Source: Allodiplogaster sudhausi (lineage: Eukaryota > Nematoda > Chromadorea > Rhabditida > Diplogasteridae). From it: a stretch of DNA of 64,000 nt. Below the pieces are notes generated by a model, which did no database searches, was not told the DNA's origin, and saw only the letters and a program-made list of their open reading frames with translations. Both the position numbers and the translations under genes were made by a program. The DNA lies in the NCBI GenBank assembly GCA_945643635.1, contig CALZFC010000021.1:1407501-1471500 (forward strand), read 5' to 3'. Below are positions 51,178-64,000 of this stretch, piece after piece (within the stretch, counting starts at the first letter, position 1; each line of letters begins with the position of its first letter).

Positions 51178-52494
51178 AGGCACTACATTCTTACAAACTT
51201 CACCACGTGGCAAATAATTGTAATTATTCGTTGTCTTATTCGATGGTAAAATTCTGACATTACCTCTTTTATGTCGGCACATCCCTGAAGCCTTGCAGGT
51301 GAACGAATTATTGCAACGTAACTATAAACATATTCCAACGCCGATTGCAAAAAAACCCCTCTGAAAAACACATATCAGACAGCGAAAAAGAAAACTATCA
51401 ATTTCTTTGAAAACATAAACAGATAGGAAGATCTAATAACATCCGGTAACTCTTACATGATCCTAGAAAGGAAATTTGAATATTTGGGGTTAAGTGAAAG
51501 AATAGTTGGGGAGAGCGATGAGGTAGTGTTAAGAGCTCTCTGACCTGGAATTGTTAACAGAAAAAATCAGGGTAGTATATTACGGTCATAGTAGTGTGAT
51601 CGTATCATTATATGACTGAAATAGTAACGACAAGGTCAATCACTCTGGGATATACGAGGTTTGGCAAAATATGACAAGAGGATCTTCTTCTATACTACTG
51701 CAACTCTAACAATTAAAAGTATAGAGTTGTTACATCGCGGGCACGTAAAAATGAATCTAGAGCAAGAAGAAAATAAATACCACATCGAACAAGAGAAATC
51801 CCGGTCAAAAGAGCGGCAAGTCGGTTGCAGCAACTGTCCTTCCTTGCCATTTCGGCAAACACTCTTCGTATGATATTTCGAATAGCGAAAGCGGATGGAT
51901 GAGCGCTGAAGATTGAGATTTGCATGAATATTGAGCACACAGGATGATAAAATTAACTGTTAGCAAAAGAATTGCACTACGGGGAATTGCTGAATCACCG
52001 GGGAGGATGCAATCTAAAGGGCACAATATGCAGAGACAACAATGATGCAATAGCGTAAGAATGAAAGAAAGTTATGCAAAGGAAGAAATCGTAAAGTATG
52101 TATATACGAGGTGAGATTGTCGGATTGCATATGCAAAGCAGAAATATAACAAATGCACGGGAGCAATTAAAGAAACCTATACAAAATATTATCAAAGTAA
52201 TGCAAGGTAGAAATGCGAGAAAATAAAGCTATGTGGTAATGAAAGGGAGCGAAGATAAAAGTATTTATTTCAAAGTTGTAAGAATCGTGACTTAGTCAAA
52301 GACATGGAATCACCAGGCTGTACTAGTGAATACAAACAGTACACAACGGGTAGCCTTTGGGAGAAAGCACCAATATCTCTTCGTATAAACAAATAAGATG
52401 GGTTTTCAAAATGCTAACAATAAAGAGTCTCACTAATTGTAAGGAAGAAGAATGCGTCACTGAAAAAGGTGTAAAAAAGATAAATTATAGATTG
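51178..52494. other. Intergenic region between tRNA-iMet and the large minus-strand gene
   Basis: AT-rich unique sequence including the 3' UTR of the minus-strand gene. An open frame on both strands at 51661-51940 lacks motifs and splice context. No other feature seen. Confidence 0.5.
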
Positions 52495-52674
52495 TTAAGT
52501 GGCAGGCCGTGCTTGCCTTTCCGCCCTGAGACTCGCCGCTGCCTCGGCTGCGATTCGCCTCACGGCTGCACGGATGGCCGCGTGCGGATCAGCTTTTGCT
52601 CGCGACTCCGGACTGAGCGCAGAGGTTGGCGACGACGCGCACACCGTGGAGCGCGTCGCGAAACACATCAGTAT
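52495..52674 (-). other. Last exon of the AT-hook gene (spliced 3' end)
   Basis: On the minus strand a strong acceptor (CTTCTCCTCTAG) precedes 59 codons and a TAA in phase with donor AAT|GTCTGT at 52793. The stretch is GC-rich like neighbouring coding exons and encodes an Ala/Arg-rich helix (AAVRRIAAEAAASLRAERQ). Without this splice, translation would stop at 52703 instead. Confidence 0.5.
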
Positions 52675-55600
52675 CTAGAGGAGAAGCTGCTAGCCAAAGA
52701 GACTACAGATTCCTAGAAGAGTCTTTGTCTATTGCTCTGTTGTATGCACTTTTCGTTGAATGGTAATGTAGGGAGACTAGAGGACTACAGACATTAGCCT
52801 CTTCAATGGTGGCGGCCGATGGACTGAACGAGCCGGACATCGAGTTGTAGCTGCTTCGAGATGAAGATGCATGATCACCAGAGGAATGCTGCGAGGAAGA
52901 CGTGCTGCTTCCTATAGATACTATCAATTACTTGTAAAGTTAATGACACATTAAAAGAAAGATGATATATACATATGTATATGTATATCTTACGAGGACT
53001 GCTAGAGCGGGAGTGCTGCGGCCGAGCTGGCCTAACAAGACCTCTGGTCTTTGCCATTCGTTGTGACTCCAACGAGGCGCGAAACATGCTAAAACGATAG
53101 CTTTTCTCTATTTATATTAAAAATGTTCCTTAATTCTAGAACAGAGAGACACTTTTGCCATTTGATAGGAGTGAGAGGCAAACAAAACCTTAAAGTGGAA
53201 TCTTGAATTTCACGCGAACTGGTCGTGTTGATTGGAGGAACTGCCTTGCGATGATCCGCTGATATCTTTGAGCTCGTCGGCTGTTCAAATGGAGAACTGG
53301 CGAGTTTCCTAGCGGATTCGATCGACGCAAAGAGAGCCTTCCAGAAGTTGTCATCCCTCTGCAAATTAGAAAAATACATGCCTAACACTGTAAGGGACCG
53401 CTTCGGCTAAAGTGTGCGTGCAGATCTGAAGACATTTGCGGCCATCAGATTCTCTCTTTCTCTAATGCCCTATTTTATTGCGCTCACACATGCTCGCTCA
53501 GCGTATAGTACTTTCGAGAGAAAGTCGAGAGAATATGGAAAGACGAGGGTAAAAAATGGGGAAGGGGAATTTCTTCTGACATGCACGCACATTCGCCGGC
53601 GAGGCCGTTTAAGCTAATTAAGTTCGGGGATGGCCGCAGCTCCGTGCTACTCCTCTCAAAGCGCGAACGTTTCGGCTTCGACAACCACATGAACTTCAAC
53701 AAAACAATGAAATCAAACGTACAACTTTCATGTGGAGTCTCGATTGAGCTATGGAAGTTCGCTTCATCTTGACATCTTTTCCCCGTTTCTTTCCATCATT
53801 CATCTCGGTAGATGCCTTCTGGATCTTCTTCTCATTCTGCACTGGAGTGGAAGGACGGGACTGCTCTACCCCTTTGTCCATCGGTTCGTCGTCATCAGTT
53901 GTCACCAGCTAAAAATGCGTTAATGAATGAGAATTAAGGATCGCTGATAATAATCACAGGAGGCTTCTTTTTCCCCAAACCTCAGCTGGTTCGCTTTTCC
54001 AAAATCGACGGTACGTGCGGATGGGCAAGGGCATGGCCGACGTCATCATAGCCAGTGCTGATTTTTCCGGTGTTGTCAGATGAACAGAAAGCACCGTTAA
54101 CTGTAAATGCGCCAATGGAACTTGATTAAAAAAATTTTTAACAGTAAATATATGTATGTATGTACATATCTTAAAAGAAATTGCCATGTCAAACCTCATC
54201 TGGATCAACTTCTGAGTCCGAATCGACAACGATGACATCTTCTGGTGTTCCCTGAGGGCTCGTCGCTCGAAAAGAGTTCGTCGCCTCAGTAACGATGACA
54301 CGCGGAGTGGGAGACGGTGCGGGGATTCTAGCTTCGTCTGATTCAGAAGCCCTCAGAAAAAGTTCAACTGCTACTCGCTGAGTCTGAACTATGTTTAATG
54401 CTGCTCCAGCTGTCTCTTCTTCGCGCGTTTCGTGAACGTCGATGCCAGTGCTTTCCTCGGTGAATACTGGCAGATGGGGGATGACAATGTCCAGCTCAGC
54501 ATGCTCTACTCTTGTCACTTTCTCTGCTAGCACGATTGACGCGTGGCCAGCTCGTTCTTCATATCGACTCAGATGAGCAGTGAAAGTGATCTCCTCTTCA
54601 GTCCGTAGCATCCCCTTTCGTAGCTCGGACATATCCAGCTTTGTCGTGGGGACCTGACAGCTCTGCACTAATGCCAGCGGCACCTCCACTTCGTTCGTTT
54701 TCAGCTTGATCCTAATCGTTTCTTTGACGCGACTCCACTCGCTACACCAGATACCGCCGATCTTATTGGCCTAGAAGGATATGGGAAATTAGACGAATAA
54801 TATGCTTTAGAAGAACGAGAAAGTACAACCTCCAAGAGTGAGTAAGAGCTCCAAGAATGATGAATATCAGGTCCGAGGTCGGCAAGGGAACGGCTACGGG
54901 TGTTCAAATGCCACATCGTTACTGGGATTTGTTGAATAGCGTTCTAAAGCAACTTTGTCAAAAATGTGTCTAACAATAAGGATTATTTTGCGTCAGTCAT
55001 TACTAGACAATTTTTATTTTTATTTACAACCTCTCCGGCCATGAAATCGTGAACGATTCCTGGTGATTCTGAAGCAGTGGGCTTGAGATGCCAAGGGAAT
55101 CGAGCAGTGATACGCTGGCCAGTCCAAGCCGGAGCCGACCGAGACCTCCGACTTCTCTGAGAAGAACTTTGTTGTTTCGACATACATAGCAAACTATCAG
55201 ATACAAAGGAATGCCAACCCGAGTATGCAGAGCAGACTCGAAAAAATGGAAGTGAGAGAAGTGAAGCTCGGCTTCATCCACACGGCTCGCCACACTTTCC
55301 ATCGTCTCGAGAGCACGAGTGATGTTCGGAGTCTTCTTCAAGGAGACCGCACCACTCGCTGCCATGTCGATCCCCTCGTCATTCGCGATTAACTTCAGTG
55401 CGGAAGTCATGTCATCCAGTGAAAACTAAGAGAAGAAATATTTTCATGCATCAACAATATGCGAATTTACCGAAGATAATAATGTTTGTCTCGCAATCGC
55501 GTCGTCCATCGGAGTGAAACGTAGCTTCTTCGTCATTCCCTTGGAGCTGATGTCCTCCCCCTTCTCCTTGTATTCATCTCAATTCTCAGCTCTCCGCTTC

Positions 55601-58600
55601 CGTGTTACTGCTTTCTCTCTGAAATATGGAAATGTGATGCACTGCAAATACAGAAATGTCATCAAAAAGAAGAGCAGAACTGACTCTTGTTTTGTATCTG
55701 GAGTGATGGTAGCAAGCTTGGGCGGAAGAAGCGCCTCCTTCTCAATCGCTGCTTTTGGAACCGGTGCGAGACTCAGCGAGACAGCAATGGAATTATTATA
55801 GCAGCGGAACAGAAGTCGAGGCTCATCGAGGACGTCAGTTTGTGGACGAATCTGTACATAACTACTTTAGATCAGGCTTGTTGATCCCTTTCAAATGCAG
55901 TTGACATCTGATTACGGCACCCCATCTGACTAACTTGAGTATGTCAATTGGTCAAATAATTGAATTGCCTTGAATTGCACATATTTGTCTGCACCTTGGC
56001 AGCCAGTCCTTAAACCTGCTGAAGATACCGCACGCTCTGTCGCGCAATTGCAAGCAGCTACTCGGCAGCTTTTTCGATCTCACCTTTGATGCAACTCAAG
56101 AATGCGAACGCGAAGGCCATGCGCTCTTCCTTAACAAATAAAAAAATTTCAAACAGTATTAACATGAACAAACGACAAAAAAATTGACGTACCCGAATCA
56201 GCTCCTTTAGCCTACGATCTTTCTGTAGGATCTCATCTGGAACGGCAATGGCTGAATACTTGATGGAATGTTCATGATTGAGCTCCGGCTGTTCTTTCAC
56301 TTCAGTAACATCCATCAGCAGAATGCGCCCGGGCCTCCTCGCTCATAAAGACATGATCCAGCTGTAAGCTTCCTCTTGAAAACAGCGGCCGTTTTTTTCA
56401 TTAACATGTCCGTAATATGAATAAAATTATTATTCACTCAGAAGATATTTCATAAATAAGGTTTTAACTAGCCATACCTTTTCCCGTAGTGATGTCTCCT
56501 CCCTGTCACAAAGATCATGAAGCAGATTGCGAACACGCCGCTCAGCTAGAAGAATTCGAGAGCTCTCGTCTGCACAAAGACGTTTCTCTGTGCACAGCTT
56601 AGGATGCTGTAATACTGCCACTTCTTCACATGTAAATAATAATAATGTATTTTAGTTTAGAAAAAAACTCCACCTTGATTCCACGGATTAGTGTGTGGAC
56701 TTGAGCCATTTCCATGTGAGAAACCTCGCAGAGGTATATGATGGCCTTTAATATAAGAGAGTCACTTCCTTATATTGCATAAACCCGCTAATGATTGGTG
56801 AGAGAGCACACACCGAGACATCGACAAGCATCTTCTCGCGCTGCTGATCAAAGAGACTTTCGTGATGGATATATTCGGCCCGCTCAGCCAAGTACTTGAA
56901 GAAGCAGAACTGGAAGAAAAGAATGCAATGTCCGAGAGACTGGCTGACTAAAATGACCATGGCCTTTCCGACGGAGAACTTCAGAGCGAATAGAAAATTT
57001 TAGAACGCTAGCCTGCACTCTCTGCAGCATGTACTGAAGGCGGGCTCGCTGAAGCAGGTAGGCGAAGTGATGGGAGGCAGCTTCAGCAGAAGAAGCATCC
57101 CGAATAATATCACATGAATCTACCTTGAAAAAAATCTTACAATATACACAATAAAATTATATTTAAAGAAAGCTGAAAAAAATGCCTTCTTTGCCTGATA
57201 GCGCGACAGGCGGTCATCAGCTCTTTCGAGGAGAAGCTCAACAAGATGCTTGAATTCGGCACGTTCGCACAGCAGAGTCAGCAGCTCGTCGTCGAGCAGG
57301 TCCCACCATTCGAACAACGGACCGTTCTCGGGGTAGTCTAAGACGAGAATACAATATGGCTAGAATTAAATTTGTTTGTTTTGGAACACAAAAATTGATC
57401 GCTTCCATGATTCTTCTTTCAATGATCTATCTCTTCGTGATTATTCTTCTAATTTTTTGCAGAATTTTTTTTCCAATGATTTTTCTGCAAATTACAAATC
57501 CTTGAACGATTTTTCTTCTAATGATTTTTCAACACCGTGAATTCAGAAGATGGAGAGAAATAAAGTGTTATTGGAATACAGCAGTTGAGAGGGCACAGAG
57601 TTGCAACAATTACTCATGTGAAGAAGTAAAGTCAAGTAAAATAAGTAGACCATTGAGAGAGTGCATAGAAGTGATATAGCGCTTTATTCAAGAAGATATG
57701 CGGGAAGCAGGATGCAAAATTAAATGTGAAACTGGTGTGCACAGTTAAACTCAGTGAAAAATCTTTAATGGGTTAGAGATACATACATATTATGACTTCG
57801 ATGAGTAAACTATAATATTCTATGTCAATAGGCTCTCAATTGCTGTGCATGTATTGCATACCAAAAGCACATGACTTATTATTAGACGATAAAGGCAATT
57901 TACATTAAAAAATTACCATTTAAAAACTACTGAAAAAAAATCGTCCAAAGATTTGATATTGGATGAAAATCAGTATACAATTAGAAAAAAATTATTAAAG
58001 GAAAAAAGGAGGTCATTCAAGAGGTTGGAAAAAAGAGAAAATATACCTGTGCCTTCGCCGTCAATGAACTGTTCGATAAAGTCTGCGAGGTGGTGTTGGA
58101 ACTCGGAGGCAAGCTCGCCTTCTTTGGGCTCCTGAACAGGATACATCAAAATACAGTCCAACAACTCACTGCATGTGTACATACCACACTCTTGGAGAAG
58201 TCGATTTCCCCATCGAGAATCGCCTTGAGCAGTTTCTGACTGCGAGCCGATCGGGAAGCCAGGAACTTTGTAAGCGGATTTCCTACGGCTGTTTTCCTCT
58301 TACACTTCACTTTCCTCTCAACATTGTTCCCAGCATGCTCGCTCTTTGCGCCCTTTTTATGGTCTCCTTTGGGTGTTTCCGATTTCGTCGAGGCTTCTTC
58401 TGCCTTAGCCTTCACTTTATCCGCTGCGGCCCTTTGCTCTGTTTGTGTCTTTGTGCTCGTTGGAAGAATGCCAGCGATCGATCTCTGCGGGGTAGAAGAG
58501 TTGGAAGTTGTGCTCGTGGTAACCGATGTCATAATTCCTGCTGTTGTAGTCAGTCCTTTGACTGGAGTGACCATTTCAGTGAGAGGTCGAGGAGTGGCAA

Positions 58601-61600
58601 GAGCCAGGGTCGGATTCGTGTTCACTGCCGAAGTCACGACTACACTGAGCAGGGAGGCTACGGTTTTGACTGGAGACGTGAAGGTGCTGCTGGTAAAGGC
58701 AGTTGAAATTGTGACGACAGATGAAATCGTCGCGGATGTCGTGACCGGTGGCAGAATCCTCAGCTTCCTAACGTACTTATCGGCGCTCTTCGATGACATC
58801 TAAATGAAAGAGTTCGATTGGCTGTAAGCTCAGCTCGTTCGGCTGAGTACTGTATTAGGCTAGCCTTATATCGATGCCTTCTCTCATTGCACTCTCGAAC
58901 AGTGACGAATCATTGGTGGAGTGCACGCGGTTCAGCGACAAGGGGCTCAATGCAGTGGTTGGCGAGCCGCTCGGGGAGGGGCGGCGGCACGAAGGATTTA
59001 AGCGAGTGCAAGTCGCTCACGCTGTACAGGCGCGCGCATTCTTGGCGCTCGAAGGCACGTTGTCTGAAACTTCGATCAAGTTTATACAAGGATAAGAGGG
59101 ATAATAAGAATAGAAAAAAGGCCGATATATACCGGTGATGTTTCGTCGGCTCGTCTGAGAGAAAAGTCCCGCGCTCTTGTTCACGTAGAAAGACACGGCT
59201 AGGCGAGCGGCGTAACTCAACGTGGAAGCCCATCTTGGATGGAGCAATGTCCTTGTCGTATCTGGAAACAAAATGGAAGCTTTAATGAGAATGATTCATA
59301 GTGAGGAGGCACGCTCACGGTCAGAGCAGACGGCTCTGGAGGGCGATGGATGGGGGAGACGACTCGGGGCTGGAGTTTGGGAGGCGAAGGAGCAATGACG
59401 GTGGAGACTGGAATGGCAAGAGGCCCTGCCTCCCTGCCCCTGAGTCCCTGGCCGCGTCTCCTCAGCTGGATTGGATGCGTGGCAAGGCGCGCTTCGACTA
59501 CGGTATCGAGGGCGTCGAGCAGCGCGGAAGAAGTCTTGTGCTCGAGCAGCTGCTGAGCAAGGATCCTCGTGTAAAGGGACTCGTCCGGCCCGTTCTCAAG
59601 CATGGATCGTTTTGGCTGGATCTCCCTTTCGCGCTCTTCCTCATTTTCGTTTCCCCCCTCCTCTTTGTCCTCTGAGACCACCCCGGGCGGCTTCCAGATC
59701 TTCCTCAACACAAGCGGCCACTCGATCATCAGTAGACTCATCTTGCGTGGCCGCTCATCGAGCGCTTCGAACGCGGCGTACAATGTCTGAGATGAGGGGC
59801 ATGTTTCTTTTCTTTTCACTCCATAATTTAAAATCATATCGGGAAGCAGTACACAAAGAGTATACAAACAATGGCCAGAAATGCACGGACCTCATAGTCG
59901 ACTGCAATCTTCGTTAGCTCCTCTCGAATTCGTCTGCGATCAGCCTTTGTAAGCTTGGCGAATCGTTCATCAGGCGGCGGCGGCTATATTTGTTATTGTA
60001 ATCCAAAAACTGTTTTTTTTTTTGGAAAATTGCAGCAAACCTTGTAATTGGAAATGAGTGTAATCCGCTTTGACTTAGAGGTCGGTTGCTCTTCTCTTTC
60101 CGTCTCATCGCTGTTTTCCTCGCTCTTGTCCTCCTCTTCATCCGCATATCGTTTCTTTTTGACGATCCAAGGAATTCCGCCCGGGTAGCGCTTTCTCTTC
60201 TTCTTACGACGGGTTTGCTGAGCCAATCATCATTGTTATACACGGCGATAACCATGAAAAGGTGAGCTACCTCAAGTCTATTGTATAGCGACGTGTTCTG
60301 GGCAAATCGTTCAATTCGCTTGGCCGCCTCGGCCTCCAATTCCTCTGCTGTCTTTTTAGGATGAACGCGAGGTCGGCCGGGCTTCTTCTGAACAGAATAC
60401 GTTGCTTGCTTCTTGACATATTGCCAACCAGATGTCGATATTTTTTGACCTCGCTTTGGCTTAATTTTCAGAAATATATATTTCATTGTTTAAGTAAAAA
60501 GGTTACCAACCATGATTCCAATGGCCCTGAGCTCTTTGTTTCTCTTAATGCGCTGACGATGTTCTTCCGAGCGGGGCTCCGGCTTCTTCCTCGGCTTCGT
60601 ACTCTTCTTCCCAACGACCTTGATGAATTGCTCAGCGGTCTCTTCTGGAGCTTCCGCCTAAAAGTTTTATCTGCTTAAAATATATTTAGTCCAGGATACA
60701 ATAACTCTTAGGCTATCCCAGTGTTGTCACGCAGTATTCAAAGATCGGAATAAACTGGTAGCTCATTCAGCTTGAAAATACCAGACAAACTAAATGAATA
60801 ACCTGATGTACTGGCTTCCTCTTCGACTTTTGCGAAATTGTGTGAGCAGTCTGCCCAGAAAAGGGAGGAGAGGGCGCGTGTAATGGAGGGACGCGATCCT
60901 CTGTTGACCGTTGATCAGGAGATATCGTAATCTCGCCATTCAACAACTGCGGAATAACTGGGACTGGCGAGACTGAGCTAGACGCAGATTGTCGAGAACG
61001 CAGGGAAATCTGCAATTCATATTTATATGAGTGCATTCTAAATCCTATAACTTCTCGCCACCAACTTCGCTAACAGATCTGCTGAGTTCAACCCGACGCA
61101 GAAGCGCCTCGTTCTCCTTCTCGAGCTCGACGACGTGAGGATCAACAATGGCTTCCTGTTGGGCAGAAGGCAGTTAATTATATTCAACTTTGTGTTCGCA
61201 GCCACCGCGTGGTCGGCGAAGACGGCTGAACTAGTTGATGGCTGATCCGAGACAACCAGGGTGTACAGCGCATTCTTGTCAACGCCGTCTCGTGAAGGCA
61301 TTTCCGCTCCTCCATTCGTGAAGATCGGCCCAGTTGAACCCGCCGCGCGCCAGCGGAAACGATTTGTAAACTGAAATTTGTATGTTATAGGAAAAACGTA
61401 CTCTCGATTTGACCGACCAACCCCGACATTGGATTTAAACCTACCAGTTTTTTTTTAAAGAAAAATAAATAAAAAGCAATTCTAACAAAATAGCGTTTTA
61501 AGCAAAGCCTACTCTGCCCATACTGTTCTGCTAGGCCTTCAACAGATTTTTTCCTTTTTTTAAAATTCGACATAAAAAAGAATTGCTCAAGTCTCAACTT

Positions 61601-62333
61601 TACAGTTACTTCGCAAGACACCCCCATTAAAAGAAGGAAAAGCAGCACACCTTGCTATGACCCGTGCGTCGCCTCTCTAAGTTGCCTTCGAAGTGGACTC
61701 GCCATATGCCGATAACGCTGCAACTTTCCTTTTAAATATAATTTAGCAATTTGTATCCGATCCATGTTCATAACCCTTTCATTAAATTGTTATCACTTCT
61801 ACGTCATCTAGGTAAAGTTTACTTGGAAATACCGTATCGATTCTGAAGTATGGAGTCTATACATTATTGTTTATAGCGACATAATACGCTATTCTTTGAC
61901 TACAATAAGAACAGTATGTAATTTTCAACAGCAAAAATGTTTCAAAGACTTATTCCTTGAATTATTAATCAACTCTATGCTAATATGGTTTCGATTCCTA
62001 TGGTGTGCATGCTGGAATACGTGAAAGGAACACTATAATTTACGAGAATGAACCTGAGGGCTACGCTCCGTTCTGTCTTCATAGACAGGCTGGCCGAGTT
62101 GGGGCTTGAGGTAGATGGGCCGATTCGGCGGCCGGCCACGTCCTGGTTTTCTGAATTAGCATACGGCATGTACTTTAGCTGTATCAAAGTATCAACGAAA
62201 AACGGCGCTGTACAATTCAAGCAGAAATATGAAATAGAAAGATACCTGCTCGTGCTAGGCGCGGCGTCGTCGTGAAAGTGGCTGATTCTGTGGACGCGGT
62301 CATCGCCGCCGGACGAGTCAGCTCTACCATTCA
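52495..62333 (-). CDS. Large AT-hook-containing, probably nuclear protein of unknown family (5' end uncertain)
   Basis: About 36 exons, mostly phase-matched, about 1900 aa. Exons 5' to 3': 62246-62333, 62054-62150, 61206-61370, 61066-61155, 60803-61009, 60511-60657, 60271-60459, 60041-60217, 59891-59983, 59319-59786, 59133-59251, 58940-59063, 58185-58799, 58047-58131, 57195-57337, 57007-57123, 56814-56909, 56674-56745, 56478-56606, 56193-56288, an uncertain one at 56090-56132, 55681-55851, 55471-55566, 55219-55425, 55031-55156, 54830-54943, 54195-54770, 53981-54100, 53726-53908, 53490-53693, 53189-53358, 52994-53088, 52793-52911, 52495-52674. No start codon found in the first exon; it probably lies beyond 62.4 kb. 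Visible features: AT-hooks (RKPGRGRPPN; KKPGRPRVHPKK), a coiled coil (VVELEKENEALLRRVEL), several Lys/Arg clusters of nuclear-localisation type (RRKKKRKR), a Ser/Thr/Val linker, helical Glu/Leu-rich central exons, and an acidic DSDSEVDPDE patch of SUMO-interacting type. This suggests a chromatin-associated scaffold; I cannot name the family. Confidence 0.6.
57338..58046. other. Long AT-rich intron of the AT-hook gene
   Basis: A 709-bp intron, several-fold longer than its neighbours. The stretch 57405-57535 repeats a degenerate motif (TTCTAATGATTTTTC, AATGATTTTTCTGC) three to four times. No coding sequence recognised. Confidence 0.5.
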
Positions 62334-64000
62334 CTGAACAAGTTGAAGTCAACCAGTCCGTGACATTTCAAAGCCGGCTTATTGTTGACTAATCATGAGT
62401 CCCGCATGCGAGCCATGCAAACTATACTGAGCACAATTGTTATTCCTCATGACAATTTTAACCCCTTGTCTAATAAAACCCTTAATATTCATTTCAAAGT
62501 ATCGATAACTTCCTAGAACGTGTTTTTCTGCATGCAGTGGGTGCCGCGCATTCAACCGTTCACAAAATTTCGAAACGCATGTTCTTGCCGTTTTCCTAAA
62601 GCAGACAAATCTTTGATATCGATTTTTTAACATCAAAAGCGAGGATAAAGAGAAATAAGCCGTGTTACCGTGCTCTTATTTATGTAAAAAGAAATTGAAG
62701 GAAGTATTTGCAGACGAAGAAAAGAAAGTTGCAAACAACGACTTGCTCTAGATTTCAGATGCATCAAACGCGGATAAACTTACCAATGTACTCCCTTAAC
62801 ATTAAACCCAGGTCTGTAAATACTTCCACCAATAAGTAAGAACGTCTCTATGTTCTTTTTAATGATCTATAATCCAAAAATAATCTGGAATTACAGCACA
62901 ACTCTTTTAGCCGCAATTGAGACAGCCTACGAATACAGATACGCGGAAAATATTACCGTCACGGATGCGTGACCAAGGATGCAATTATTGGGCGCGGAAT
63001 TCAAATTTAAATGTATGCAGCTAGATTTGTCAGAATTACATGCCTAACGACTCTAATCCATGATGTAAGAAATGCTGGATATGCCTTCTCTACTCCTCTC
63101 TTACGTGTTTCAATTTACTCAGCTAGATTAGTATGATTTCTGCATGGCGCACCGTGTAAAAATATTTTTCATTGGAAAAATAACTGATCAAGATATCTTC
63201 CTTGCAAATAAAAGTGAAGAGAACACCGACGTCGTTGTTGCTCGTCCGGCGCGGCAGGTTGCGGCGGCAGCGTTGGGCCCCTCGTGGCTGTGCGGGCTGG
63301 CAATCGTGGAATCTGTCGGCCTAGCAGAAGGCTGTGCTCGTCGCTCTTCCAGACGCCATCATTTCCTAGTCTGCAGACACGACCCAGCACCTTTCTCTGC
63401 ACTCAACGCGAAGCAATCACGAAGGAATGCGATTCTCACGAGACGAGCTCTCTCATTCTCTATCTTGCACTCTCTATCTCACGTAACATCTTCCTTATCA
63501 TAATGGAGGAAAATAACGCTGAAGATTCACCATAGCACGAGACTGATAAGGCAAGTAGGAGGATTATAAAAGTAAACAAGGGCATAATGGCCCAAGTCAC
63601 AGGAAGTGCTGGAGGGCATTGATTCCCGTGTGGTCGTAATGGCAAGAGAACAAATTGAGGAATTTGAGATCAATATGACGCATTATACGTATTCAGCAGG
63701 ATAGTAGCATCAAAGTAAGTTCAACGAGTCAAATATAAGGAGCGCGATCATTGGTCTGATGCATCCCAGAACACCCGGCAGCCCAGAGGAAGCACATCAG
63801 GGAACCTCTTGTCATTCATTTAACGAGACAAGGATAAATAGTGTTCAAATTTCGCATCTGGCGCGACTTCATGTGCAGGCGTCGGTGTACTCGCCGAAGA
63901 GACGACAGACGTGGCAACAATCGCCGACGGAGCATTAAAATGGCAAACATGAGCGACTAGAAACGTGCACTCTCTGGTCGGCTCTCTCGTCGTCTGGGGT
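62334..64000. other. Region upstream of the AT-hook gene
   Basis: Probably contains its promoter and first exon(s). A GC-rich stretch at 63230-63310 is open on both strands. On the minus strand it has an acceptor (GGCCGACAG) and a donor (G|GTGTTC) whose phase would fit the exon at 62333, so it may be an upstream coding exon; on the plus strand it is part of a 119-codon frame. I cannot decide between them. The rest is AT-rich without recognisable features, and the window ends in unique sequence. Confidence 0.35.

Overview
This is a window of nuclear DNA from a small invertebrate animal. The genes are split into dozens of short exons. Introns are mostly 45-250 bp, bounded by GT/AG with a few GC donors, and one intact eukaryotic initiator tRNA-Met is present. 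Reading frames are GC-rich and spacers AT-rich, with long GA/CT microsatellites. The gene content (an LRP5/6-type Wnt co-receptor, an ABCC/MRP transporter with tandem mutually exclusive exons, a multi-pass receptor-like gene nested in an intron) fits a protostome, probably an ecdysozoan. I cannot fix the phylum. The four alternative MRP exons and a possible trans-splice acceptor recall nematodes, but C. elegans is generally said to lack LRP5/6, so a non-rhabditid nematode, a mite or another small ecdysozoan all remain possible.

Layout. 1.3-10.7 kb (+): a complete 38-exon LRP5/6/arrow homologue, about 1787 aa. 10.7-31.2 kb: a gene-poor block packed with GA/CT microsatellites. It holds a Ser/Pro-rich gene of unknown function on the minus strand (19.35-22.78 kb), a candidate isolated exon, a doubtful solo LTR and two TTAA-flanked MITE-like elements. 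31.17-31.35 kb (+): probable last exons of an unrecognised gene. 31.4-47.5 kb (+): a complete 37-exon ABCC/MRP1-type transporter, about 1593 aa, with four interchangeable 156-bp exons at 38.85-40.65 kb. A 451-aa multi-pass membrane protein gene lies on the opposite strand inside its 4-kb intron. 49.9-50.95 kb (+): a small six-exon gene (233 aa) of unknown function, followed by the initiator tRNA-Met gene. 52.5-62.3 kb (-): a large gene of about 36 exons encoding a basic, AT-hook-bearing, probably nuclear protein that I do not recognise; its 5' end is uncertain.

Exon models were built by hand from splice dinucleotides and reading phase. The LRP5/6, ABCC, nested receptor and 233-aa models close in frame from start to stop. 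Identification of LRP5/6 and ABCC is firm. The other protein genes are described but not named. No prokaryotic features, CRISPR arrays, rRNA genes or recognisable viral genes were seen.
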